7,762 nt of DNA from Cyclobacteriaceae bacterium (GCA_030637245.1 DAOVVI010000063.1:1-7762), one strand, 5' to 3'; positions 1 to 6,248 are shown, counted from the first letter of the stretch. Numbers and translations are program-made. Notes: generated from the letters alone by a model not told the origin.

Positions 1-342
1 AATTCCGGTATTGCCAGGATCAACCTCTATAAAAGGCATCCAGCGTCATTGAAGTTGGTTCATTTTTTCCCAGCTGCATTTGTTGTTTACCAATTTTTGT
101 CGATCCCTCATGCCCTATACCACAGGGATTTTTGGGTGATATGGCCAACAATTATTTATCTAGTGCTTATATTATTCGATGCTTCAATAAGATCAAAAAA
201 TTTATGGGTTGGTGTACTTTCTGTTTGGGCATCATTCGTACAGCTTATTGGCTATGGACTTGGTTTCATCAAAGGATTTGTAAAAAGGATCATATTAAAA
301 AAATCAGAATTCCATGCTTTTGATAAGACGTTTTATGACTAG
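1..342 (+). CDS. C-terminal part of a putative family 2 glycosyltransferase (5' truncated by window)
   Basis: The reading frame is open from base 1 and ends at TAG 340-342, leaving 113 visible residues. A TTG at 49 could be read as a start, but the frame is coding-like before it (NSGIARINLYKRHP), so the gene most likely begins outside the window. The visible part has a basic stretch, then HFFPAAFVVY, a hydrophobic segment at about residues 44-59, a second at about 68-88, and a basic tail ending in a Phe/Lys-rich motif (FDKTFYD). This arrangement resembles the membrane-associated C-terminus of Bacteroidota family 2 glycosyltransferases, in which a cytoplasmic GT-A domain is followed by two or three membrane helices. 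The catalytic domain is not visible, so neither sugar donor nor acceptor can be named. The family call is from remembered resemblance and is moderate; another polytopic membrane protein is possible. Confidence 0.55.
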   Translation, partial: NSGIARINLYKRHPASLKLVHFFPAAFVVYQFLSIPHALYHRDFWVIWPTIIYLVLILFDASIRSKNLWVGVLSVWASFVQLIGYGLGFIKGFVKRIILKKSEFHAFDKTFYD

Positions 343-393
343 AGGTACTTGGTGCTGGACTAGCACCTAGCGCCCAGTACCTACCACCCAGCT
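343..393. repeat. Palindromic cluster of degenerate heptanucleotide units between convergent stops
   Basis: The plus strand reads as 7-base units: AGGTACT and TGGTGCT, a 5-base centre (GGACT), then the inverted units AGCACCT, AGCGCCC, AGTACCT and ACCACCC. Seen on the minus strand the last four follow an approximate GCTRGGT consensus. Bases 343-356 can pair with 369-382 over 14 positions with one T.G wobble and one mismatch. GGTGCT 351-356 can instead pair with AGCACC 362-367, so two registers are possible. The element starts directly after the TAG of the upstream gene and reaches into the TAG of the convergent methyltransferase gene. It could form a hairpin in transcripts from either side and might act as a bidirectional transcript end, although no T-run follows on either strand. 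Its composition (G/C-rich, patterned) is unlike its neighbours and suggests an interspersed intergenic repeat. Confidence 0.7.
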
Positions 394-1159
394 ATGCCTT
401 CTTGCAAAAATAAATTATCTCCTCCTCCGGCAAAGCGTATCTCTTTCTTACCTTATCGCTCAGTTCATTTAAATAATTATCTTCACTTACGTTAAAACCG
501 CCTTTTCTCAATCTGTCACCATAATCTCTTCCATACTTTCTCATATGATCATTTTGACCAAATATTCGCTCCCTCTCCAGCGGATCGGTTACAGATGGAT
601 CCTCTAGTGTTTTTTCTAAATACATATACACCGGTGATTGGATAATCGCCCAACCTCCGGGTTTCAAAACACGATATATTTCACTCATGGCTTTTGTATC
701 ATCTTCCACGTGTTCCATCACATGATTGCAAAATACTACATCAAATGAATTTTCATCATATGGGATTTTATTTACATCCATTTTTACTTTAGCCAAAGGC
801 GATTCAATATCTCCTGAAACATATTCGATATTCTCCATACGATCGAATAGTTTTATAAAACACAATTCAGGTGCAATGTGAAGCAGTTTTAGATTGCTGG
901 TGAAAAAATTGGTTTTCTCTTTTAGGTATAGCCACATCAAGCGATGGCGCTCCAAAGAAAGGGAGCTAGGACATAATACATTTTGCCTGGAATCAAGCCG
1001 CCCATAGGGTAAAAACTTTCGATAGGTTTTGCCGTCAATTGGGCACTCGACATTATTGCCGTAATAAAAAACAGCGATAATCCGCAAGAAATAATGACTC
1101 ACATACTGGATATATTTTCGAGGAACTTTTCTTAATACAAAACTTATAATCTGCTTCAT
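392..1159 (-). CDS. Class I SAM-dependent methyltransferase (Methyltransf_11 type)
   Basis: A 255-residue protein predicted to transfer a methyl group from S-adenosylmethionine; the acceptor is unknown. The N-terminus (1-35) is basic and amphipathic. Residues 39-72 hold a segment with CP at 39-40, FLPYGR at 49-54, CP at 63-64 and SLERHRL at 67-73. Next come the glycine-poor motif I (LLHIAPE, 92-98), the acidic motif GDIESP (116-121), the DVNKIPYDENSFDVVFCNH region (128-146, typical of Methyltransf_11) and EIYRVLKPGG (160-169). The C-terminus EEEIIYFCKK is typical of this Bacteroidota group. Related proteins often carry CPxC pairs in the first segment; here each has lost its second Cys (CPID, CPSS). 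ATG 1159-1157 fits the conserved N-terminus; no Shine-Dalgarno is seen. The gene faces away from the exporter operon and converges on the glycosyltransferase-like gene, so a role in surface polysaccharide modification is possible but only inferred. Confidence 0.85.
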   Translation of the reverse strand: MKQIISFVLRKVPRKYIQYVSHYFLRIIAVFYYGNNVECPIDGKTYRKFLPYGRLDSRQNVLCPSSLSLERHRLMWLYLKEKTNFFTSNLKLLHIAPELCFIKLFDRMENIEYVSGDIESPLAKVKMDVNKIPYDENSFDVVFCNHVMEHVEDDTKAMSEIYRVLKPGGWAIIQSPVYMYLEKTLEDPSVTDPLERERIFGQNDHMRKYGRDYGDRLRKGGFNVSEDNYLNELSDKVRKRYALPEEEIIYFCKKA

Positions 1160-1160
1160 T

Positions 1161-1176
1161 CAAAATATTTATTTTG
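1161..1176. promoter_or_regulatory. Perfect AT-rich inverted repeat just upstream of the methyltransferase start
   Basis: CAAAATA (1161-1167) and TATTTTG (1170-1176) are exact inverted copies around a 2-base centre. The element ends one base before the methyltransferase ATG on the minus strand, so it lies in the 5' untranslated region or promoter-proximal DNA. It could be an operator for a dimeric regulator or a weak start-proximal hairpin. AT-rich DNA produces such palindromes by chance fairly often, so its role is uncertain. Confidence 0.3.
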
Positions 1177-1216
1177 CCGGTGTGAGGCATTGGTTTTTTG
1201 TTCGTGGCGCTTTATT

Positions 1217-1245
1217 CATCAATTCTTTCCATCCATCCATCAATT
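1217..1245. repeat. Direct repeat CATCAATT, two copies 21 bp apart
   Basis: CATCAATT occurs at 1217-1224 and 1238-1245, a start-to-start distance of 21 bp (about two helical turns). Three TCCA units lie between the copies. The pair is about 60-90 bp upstream of the methyltransferase start, read on the minus strand as AATTGATG. The spacing would suit a protein binding one face of the DNA, but no regulator is encoded in the window and chance is not excluded. Confidence 0.25.
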
Positions 1246-1310
1246 AAAAGCCTTTATCAAATCTATCTTTATATAATGCGTTGGAATATAGACATTACGT
1301 TACAAATATC

Positions 1311-1330
1311 AGAAATTCTATAGATTCTCT
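1311..1330. promoter_or_regulatory. Imperfect 20-bp palindrome next to a promoter candidate (possible operator)
   Basis: AGAAATTCTA and TAGATTCTCT are inverted copies matching at 8 of 10 positions, with the perfect core TCTATAGA at 1317-1324. It ends 3 bp before the TAAATTTG box, so a bound protein would cover the region between the -7 and -33 positions of a promoter for the exporter operon. Reading it as an operator is inference; no cognate regulator gene is seen nearby. Confidence 0.3.
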
Positions 1331-1333
1331 GTG

Positions 1334-1341
1334 TAAATTTG
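1334..1341 (+). promoter_or_regulatory. Candidate -7 promoter box (TAAATTTG) for the exporter operon
   Basis: TAAATTTG is an exact match to the Bacteroidota consensus TAnnTTTG. Transcription would start a few bases downstream, giving a leader of roughly 90 bases before ATG 1438. No TTTG-like -33 element is seen at the usual 19-21 bp upstream spacing, so the call rests on one box plus its position ahead of the operon. Confidence 0.4.
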
Positions 1342-1437
1342 ATCTGTTAAATTGGCTAAATGGGTTACAATGCCATTTGAGTTCAATTCGACGGAAAGAC
1401 TCAGTTAAGTAAAAAGAAGAAGTTAAATATTATTTCA

Positions 1438-2883
1438 ATGAAAAAGAAAGTTATAATTGGTCTTGTAGCTGTCGCAGTTATAGTTTCCGGATTTCTGTTT
1501 TTTAAGGTAGCAGATAAATCTGATGCAAATGAGATCATCGTTTCGGTAAAGAAAGGAAAATTTATTATTGACATCACAACCACAGGAGAGTTAGAAGCTA
1601 AAAACTCTGTGAAAATCATGGGGCCAACCAGGCTTCGGGCATTCAGGGTCTATTCAGTGAATATCCAGGACATTATTGACGAAGGAACTATAGTGCAAAA
1701 AGGAGATTGGATAGCTACCTTAGACCAATCAGATTTTAATTCAAAACTTCAGGATAAGGAACTTGATTTGGAGGAAACACAATCCGAATATATCCAGGTC
1801 CAGCTTGATACTACTTTACAAATGCGCCTGGCAAGGGATGAGCTCATCAATTTAGAATATGCTGTTGAAGAGATGCAGATTAATCTGGATCAATCTCAAT
1901 TTGAACCACCAGCTACCATTAAGCAAGCCGAAATTAATCTTGAAAAGGCTATAAGGGCGTTTGAACAAGACAAGGAGAATTACAAAATAAAGATTGAACA
2001 AAATAAAGCCAGGATGACAGAAGTTGGCACAGATCGTAAAAAGGTTCAGAGAGAATACAAAGCCATGCTCGACCTGGTAAAGACATTTCAAATTATGGCT
2101 CCTGAACCTGGTATGGTTGTCTATGCAAAAGGACATGATGGTAAACCCATGAAAGCCGGATCACAGATTCATACCTGGGATCCTGTAGTCGCTACACTTC
2201 CGGATCTTTCCATTATGTTATCTAAGACATATATCAATGAGGTGGATGTAAGAAAAGTGAAACCCGGGCAAAAAGTGGAAATTGGTTTGGATGCTTTTCC
2301 GGATAAAAGATTAAAGGGCTCTATTATCAGGGTAGCAAATGTAGGGGAACAAAGTCCAAACTCCGATTCAAAGGTTTTTGAAGCAACAATAGAAATTGAA
2401 GGAACTGATCCGCTGTTGCGTCCGGCTATGACTACTTCGAATAAAATTTTTGTAGATGAGATGGATTCAGCTTTATTTGTTCCACTCGAAAGTCTTCACA
2501 GCAAAGACGACTCGATAGCTTTTGTCTATAAAAAATCAGGATTGAAGACCACCAAACAAGAAGTGCAAGTTGGTGAAACAAATAACAATGAGGCAATCAT
2601 CAAACTAGGACTGGAGCCAGGTGAAAGGGTTTATCTTTCAATTCCTTCAGGAATGGAAGACGATGAAATTTCATTATTGGCAGAGCTGAATGGCAAGAGA
2701 ATGAAAAAGGAAGAAGAACTGCTGGCAAGTAAACCTAAAACCAGGACGATTACTTTACCAGATGGCACAACCAGAGAGGTTACAGAAGAGCAAATGCAGA
2801 AATTCGGACAGCAAAGTGGAGGTCAAAGAAGACCTGGTGGTGGCCAGGGAGGCGATGGAAATCCCAGTAGCCGTGTTCAATAA
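1438..2883 (+). CDS. Periplasmic adaptor subunit (HlyD/MacA family) of a tripartite ABC exporter
   Basis: A 481-residue membrane fusion protein expected to link the inner-membrane permease to the outer-membrane channel. One membrane anchor lies at about residues 4-23. A first lipoyl half follows (47-100, with the IVQKGDWIATLD stretch), then a long alpha-helical hairpin (about 101-215) rich in Glu, Gln and Lys. The second lipoyl half starts at about 216 (APEPGMVVYA, 221-230), a beta-barrel covers about 258-335 (KVKPGQKVEIGLDAFP) and a membrane-proximal domain 345-405. The hairpin midpoint falls on Pro157-Pro158. The tail (406-481) has a charged helix, a TITLPDGTTREVTEEQ element and a Gly/Gln/Arg-rich end. 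ATG 1438 gives a normal anchor; no Shine-Dalgarno is seen, only A-rich leader. It is the first gene of an operon with the permease 26 bases downstream. Such proteins are often auto-named RND adaptor, but the neighbour is MacB-type, so an ABC exporter fits better. Substrate is unknown. Confidence 0.9.
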   Translation: MKKKVIIGLVAVAVIVSGFLFFKVADKSDANEIIVSVKKGKFIIDITTTGELEAKNSVKIMGPTRLRAFRVYSVNIQDIIDEGTIVQKGDWIATLDQSDFNSKLQDKELDLEETQSEYIQVQLDTTLQMRLARDELINLEYAVEEMQINLDQSQFEPPATIKQAEINLEKAIRAFEQDKENYKIKIEQNKARMTEVGTDRKKVQREYKAMLDLVKTFQIMAPEPGMVVYAKGHDGKPMKAGSQIHTWDPVVATLPDLSIMLSKTYINEVDVRKVKPGQKVEIGLDAFPDKRLKGSIIRVANVGEQSPNSDSKVFEATIEIEGTDPLLRPAMTTSNKIFVDEMDSALFVPLESLHSKDDSIAFVYKKSGLKTTKQEVQVGETNNNEAIIKLGLEPGERVYLSIPSGMEDDEISLLAELNGKRMKKEEELLASKPKTRTITLPDGTTREVTEEQMQKFGQQSGGQRRPGGGQGGDGNPSSRVQ

Positions 2884-2909
2884 ACTGGTTTTAAGTCAAA
2901 CTTCATAAC

Positions 2910-4265
2910 ATGTCAGAAAGAGTATTAGCAAATTTTTATATAGCAATTGAAGCTGTATTTGCAAATAAGATGCGATCCATACTTACCGCATTGGGTATAA
3001 TTTTCGGGGTAGCTGCTGTGATCGCCATGCTTGCTATTGGCAATGGAGCGCAGCAGGAAATTCTCGAGCAGATTAAGTTGGTCGGCGTCAACAATATCGT
3101 TATCGAACCAATAATTGAGCAGAGAGAAGAAAATTTAAGTGAATCCACCACAGGAAAAGAAAAAAAGAAGTTTTCTCCCGGACTCTCACTAAAAGATGTT
3201 AATGCTATTGCAGAAGTTGTTCCCTCTATTGAAAGACTCAGTCCCGAAATCGTTCTTGAAACGTATATTATTAAAAGCGGGATTCGGCGATCGGCTAAGC
3301 TTGTTGGTGTGGAACCTAATTATTTTGAGCTAACAAGTTTTGAACTTGCCGAAGGTAAAATGTTTAATGATCAGCAGCTTATCAAAGGATCTCCGGTCTG
3401 CATTATTGGAAAATCCATTCAAACCAAATTTTTTCCTACAGAAAATCCTATTGGAAAATCCATTAAATGTGGGCCAAATTGGTTAACCATTATTGGCGTT
3501 CTGAAAGAAAGGATTATTTCTGAATCGAGCATAGCGAAATTAGGCATCAGGGATTTTAATATGGACGTGTATGCGCCAATTAAGACAGTTTTAATACGCT
3601 ATGAAAATCGAGATCTTGTAACAAAATCTATGATGGAAACAGGTAATATAATTAGCCGGGGAAGAATGGTGATCATTACTGAAGATAATGATGAGAGTTC
3701 TGCCCCTATCAATTACCACCAAATTGACAAGTTGGTCATCCAGGTTGCTCAAACTGATCTGTTAAATCCTGTAGCAGAGATCATATCCCGAGTATTGGAG
3801 CGCAGACATTATGAGGTAATTGACTATCAGATTACTATTCCGGAATTGTTATTGAAACAGCAACAACGGACAAATCAGATATTTAATTTTGTGCTTGGAG
3901 CCATTGCGGGTATTTCTCTTTTAGTTGGCGGTATAGGAATCATGAATATAATGTTAGCTTCTGTTTTAGAGCGGATCAAGGAAATAGGATTGCGCTTAGC
4001 CCTGGGAGCTAAAAAGGAGGATATTGTAACACAATTTTTATTTGAATCCGTCTTGATCTCAATTACGGGTGGACTAATTGGAATAATTCTCGGGATCGCT
4101 TTAGCAGTGCTCGTTGCAAAATTTGCGGAAATACCAACAATAATAACTTTTGTATCAATATTATTATCCTTTGGCGTAGCGGCAACAATTGGACTTATAT
4201 TTGGAATTACTCCGGCAAAAAGGGCGGCTGAACAGGATCCGATAACCTCATTAAGATATGAATAA
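2910..4265 (+). CDS. MacB-type ABC transporter permease without ATPase domain (MacB_PCD + FtsX)
   Basis: A 451-residue inner-membrane subunit that would move or extrude substrate by mechanotransmission driven by a separate ATPase. It has the FtsX/MacB layout: TM1 at about 22-44 after a short cytoplasmic N-terminus, a large periplasmic domain (about 45-322, MacB_PCD type, with ENPIGKSI at 178-185), then three TM helices at about 325-347, 374-403 and 411-433. The signature GGIGIMNIMLAS (340-351) with ERIKEIGLRLALGA (354-367) and the C-terminal TPAKRAAEQDP (434-444) are classic for the family. Classical MacB (about 650 residues) starts with a nucleotide-binding domain; here none is present, so the protein is half of a MacB. 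ATG 2910 follows the adaptor by 26 bases, and the 3' end overlaps the TolC-like gene by 8 bases, suggesting translational coupling. Substrate cannot be inferred; peptide, lipid, macrolide and siderophore export are all known for relatives. Confidence 0.92.
   Translation: MSERVLANFYIAIEAVFANKMRSILTALGIIFGVAAVIAMLAIGNGAQQEILEQIKLVGVNNIVIEPIIEQREENLSESTTGKEKKKFSPGLSLKDVNAIAEVVPSIERLSPEIVLETYIIKSGIRRSAKLVGVEPNYFELTSFELAEGKMFNDQQLIKGSPVCIIGKSIQTKFFPTENPIGKSIKCGPNWLTIIGVLKERIISESSIAKLGIRDFNMDVYAPIKTVLIRYENRDLVTKSMMETGNIISRGRMVIITEDNDESSAPINYHQIDKLVIQVAQTDLLNPVAEIISRVLERRHYEVIDYQITIPELLLKQQQRTNQIFNFVLGAIAGISLLVGGIGIMNIMLASVLERIKEIGLRLALGAKKEDIVTQFLFESVLISITGGLIGIILGIALAVLVAKFAEIPTIITFVSILLSFGVAATIGLIFGITPAKRAAEQDPITSLRYE
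3405..3464 (+). repeat. In-frame 15-bp direct repeat inside the permease gene
   Basis: ATTGGAAAATCCATT occurs identically at 3405-3419 and 3450-3464, 45 bp (15 codons) apart, with a third GAAAATCC at 3441-3448. Both copies encode Ile-Gly-Lys-Ser-Ile. The second copy is the family-conserved NPIGKSI site; the first lies where relatives usually have a different V-x-G segment. This may be local duplication, gene conversion or chance codon convergence. Confidence 0.6.
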
Positions 4266-5757
4266 AATTAAATTTTTAGCATTTGCTGTATCTCTATTTT
4301 TTTCAGCAAATATCAATGCGCAAGACAGCCAAATTTCTGGAAGGGTTTTTACACTAAAGGAAATAATTAATATAGCCAGGCAACAATCAATTGCATCAAA
4401 GCAAGCTGAAACCACGAGGGAAAATAGGTTCTGGCAGTTCCAGTCGTATAGGTCAAATTATAAGCCTCAATTAGTACTAGATGGAACCATACCCGGATTC
4501 AACAGGTCTTTTGATGAAGTAAGGCAAGAAGATGGCAGCTATGAGTTTCTTCCAGTTTCTATTAACAACTCCGAAATCAACTTAAGGCTAAGGCAGCCAA
4601 TTGGAGCAACCGGCACCCAGTTATTTTTAAATTCTAATATAACCAGGTTTGATAATTTCCTGGATACTGACGCGGAAGACCCATATCACTTATATCAGGG
4701 TAATCCTCTGGAAATAGGCATAATACAACCTCTTTTCCAGTACAATCGATTGAAATGGGATAAAAGAATTGAGCCTTTGAGATATGAAGAATCTCAAAGA
4801 GAGTATATTGAAAGTCTGGAGGAAATATCGGTATTTACAACAAGAAGATTTTTTGATTTAATGCTTTCACAAATCAATCTTGAAATTGCCGAGAAGAACG
4901 TGGCGAATAATGATACTATTTTTAAAATCGCACAGGGGAGATATAATTTAGGTAAAATAGCTGAAAATGAATTGTTGCAATTAGAATTACAGTTAATGAA
5001 TTCCAGACAACAAGTCGCTCAATCAAAATTAGATATCGCAATCAGGAGTTTAAGACTAAGGACATGGGCTGGATTAACGGACATCGAGAACTTACAACTA
5101 TTTCTTCCCGAAGAAATTCCATTGTTTATTGTGGATGAAGAGGTCGCCTTAGTACATGCAAAAGCAAACAGATCAGAAACTATATCCTTTGAAAGGAGAA
5201 AACTTGAAGCTGATGCGGATATTGCTCAGGCAAAAGGCGATACAGGTCCACAGGCAGACTTGTTTGCGAGATTCGGATTGACCAACAGAACGGATAGAAA
5301 TGCAAGTGTGGGTGATTTATACAAAAATCCGGAGAATCAGCAGATTGTTCAGATGGGATTTGAAATACCAATAATGGACTGGGGAAGAAGAAAATCTCGT
5401 GTGAAAACGGCGGAAGCTAATCAAAAATTTGTGCAATATACAGTCGATCAGGACATCATCAATTTTGATGAAGAGGTCTTGACCCAAGTACGGCAGTTTG
5501 AAATGTTAAAGGAGCAAGTGAGAATCACAAGAGTAGCAGACGATATAGCTCAGCGCAGATACAACATCACAAAAAACAGATATTTAATCGGTAAAATTGC
5601 CATCACCGATATGAATATAGCTTTAACTGAGAAAGATGAAGCAAAATCCCGATATATTCAATCTCTGGAAGATTATTGGTTATCCTATTTTACGTTGAGG
5701 CAGCTGACCCTCTATGATTTTGAAAATGGATTTCAGATTATCAGCGATGAATTATGA
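4258..5757 (+). CDS. TolC-family outer-membrane efflux protein
   Basis: A 499-residue outer-membrane channel subunit expected to trimerise into a beta-barrel plus periplasmic alpha-tunnel that docks with the adaptor. A signal peptide covers residues 1-21, with likely cleavage after Asn-Ala before Gln22, a common Bacteroidota pattern. The two OEP repeats are visible: the first at about 30-270, with strand-like segments near 104-130 and 148-160; the second at about 295-485, with its strand-like segment near 364-374. The equivalent helices carry a pseudo-repeat: YNLGKIAENELLQLE at 229-243 and YLIGKIAITDMNIAL at 442-456. Length is normal for the family. ATG 4258 overlaps the end of the permease gene by 8 bases (stop 4263-4265), which supports co-translation and this start. 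The gene is last in the operon, and the intrinsic terminator at 5799-5839 follows 41 bases after its stop. It is not a lipoprotein: no Cys lies at the cleavage site, unlike many OprM-type channels. Confidence 0.92.
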   Translation: MNKIKFLAFAVSLFFSANINAQDSQISGRVFTLKEIINIARQQSIASKQAETTRENRFWQFQSYRSNYKPQLVLDGTIPGFNRSFDEVRQEDGSYEFLPVSINNSEINLRLRQPIGATGTQLFLNSNITRFDNFLDTDAEDPYHLYQGNPLEIGIIQPLFQYNRLKWDKRIEPLRYEESQREYIESLEEISVFTTRRFFDLMLSQINLEIAEKNVANNDTIFKIAQGRYNLGKIAENELLQLELQLMNSRQQVAQSKLDIAIRSLRLRTWAGLTDIENLQLFLPEEIPLFIVDEEVALVHAKANRSETISFERRKLEADADIAQAKGDTGPQADLFARFGLTNRTDRNASVGDLYKNPENQQIVQMGFEIPIMDWGRRKSRVKTAEANQKFVQYTVDQDIINFDEEVLTQVRQFEMLKEQVRITRVADDIAQRRYNITKNRYLIGKIAITDMNIALTEKDEAKSRYIQSLEDYWLSYFTLRQLTLYDFENGFQIISDEL

Positions 5758-5798
5758 TTTGTGAATAGCTAAAGAAGTTAAACGATATTTTATTAATT

Positions 5799-5839
5799 TC
5801 GCCTCATTCATATAAATTCGGATGAGGCGATTTTTTTTT
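5799..5839 (+). terminator. Rho-independent terminator of the exporter operon, overlapping the next start codon
   Basis: TCGCCTCATTC (5799-5809) pairs with GGATGAGGCGA (5820-5830): an 11-bp stem with one T.G wobble, a 10-base loop (5810-5819) and nine T residues at 5831-5839. It lies 41 bases after the TolC-like stop. The right arm contains ATG 5822-5824 of the next gene, and the T-run encodes the first Phe codons of its signal peptide. Confidence 0.88.
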
Positions 5840-6244
5840 AGTCTTTTTACACTAATAGTTTTTTCATATTCCTTATGGATAAATGCTGCTTTTTCACAAG
5901 AGACAGATAAAGACTACTTCCCAACTCCTAACACATTGTTAGATGCAAAGCCTGATCCTAAAAAACAAAAAGAGAAAGAAAAGAGAATAAGATACATTAT
6001 AAAAAATGATACAAAGGAAACCCTGGCAGGAAACCTTTGTTTCGAAGAGGTGACTACAAAAATGGGATTTCAATATCTGGCAGTTCCAAAGGGTCAGCCA
6101 CCCAATAAAAATGGATTCTCAAGATGGTGGCATAATTTTGGGGTAAAATTTATGATTCTTCTGAAAAACGGGCCATTCTGGAAAATGAAAGTCAATAGGA
6201 AATACGAAGAATGTAAATACGGTTCCGGTGATTTTGTGGGTTAA
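5822..6244 (+). CDS. Small secreted protein of unknown function
   Basis: A 140-residue protein with a clear N-terminal signal peptide: MRR, a hydrophobic core at 4-20 and likely cleavage near Phe24-Ser25-Gln26. The mature part starts with an acidic, Pro-containing linker, then a very Lys-rich stretch (43-57, DPKKQKEKEKR) and a compact region with RYIIKND (57-63), Cys73, GFQYLAVPKGQ (82-92), HNFGVKFMILLKNGPFW (104-120) and Cys131, ending in GDFVG. The two cysteines could pair in the periplasm. I do not recognise a named domain, though the NFGVK/GPFW region looks like that of conserved Bacteroidota hypothetical proteins. ATG 5822 is the only ordinary start that gives the signal peptide, since an in-frame TAA lies at 5813-5815. 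That start is inside the terminator stem of the exporter operon. The stop codon touches the stop of the convergent batA-like gene. Confidence 0.75.
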   Translation: MRRFFFSLFTLIVFSYSLWINAAFSQETDKDYFPTPNTLLDAKPDPKKQKEKEKRIRYIIKNDTKETLAGNLCFEEVTTKMGFQYLAVPKGQPPNKNGFSRWWHNFGVKFMILLKNGPFWKMKVNRKYEECKYGSGDFVG

Positions 6245-6248
6245 TTAA
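6241..6248. other. TTAATTAA palindrome supplying both convergent stop codons
   Basis: TAA 6242-6244 ends the plus-strand small secreted protein gene. The complement of TTA 6245-6247 is the TAA that ends the minus-strand batA-like gene. The two coding regions abut with no base between them, inside one 8-bp palindrome. No terminator can lie between the genes, so each transcript must run into the antisense of the other or end inside coding DNA. Confidence 0.9.

Noticed and set aside
49..342. A complete 97-residue gene starting at TTG 49
   Set aside because: The frame is open and protein-like back to base 1, and the content looks like a membrane C-terminus, so a truncated longer gene is more likely.
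343..393. CRISPR-like or intrinsic terminator reading of the heptad palindrome
   Set aside because: There are no spacers of even length and no T-run after the hairpin on either strand, so only a palindromic repeat is supported.
1228..1241. TCCA tetranucleotide repeat as a phase-variation tract
   Set aside because: Only about three units, outside any coding region; too short to be credible as a slippage switch.
1303..1310. Minus-strand GATATTTG as a -7 box for the methyltransferase gene
   Set aside because: It misses the first consensus base and has no upstream TTTG element at suitable spacing.
1401..1619. Minus-strand ORF across the adaptor start
   Set aside because: It overlaps the start of the adaptor gene and is an antisense shadow of its hydrophobic N-terminus.
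1852..2136. Minus-strand ORF inside the adaptor gene
   Set aside because: It is antisense to the coiled-coil region of a well-supported gene and its protein has no recognisable features.
2936..3151. Minus-strand ORF inside the permease gene
   Set aside because: It is antisense to the first membrane helix; composition follows the plus-strand codons.
1438..5757. Macrolide resistance operon (macA-macB-tolC)
   Set aside because: The permease lacks the MacB ATPase domain and the family exports many substrates; nothing in the sequence points to macrolides.
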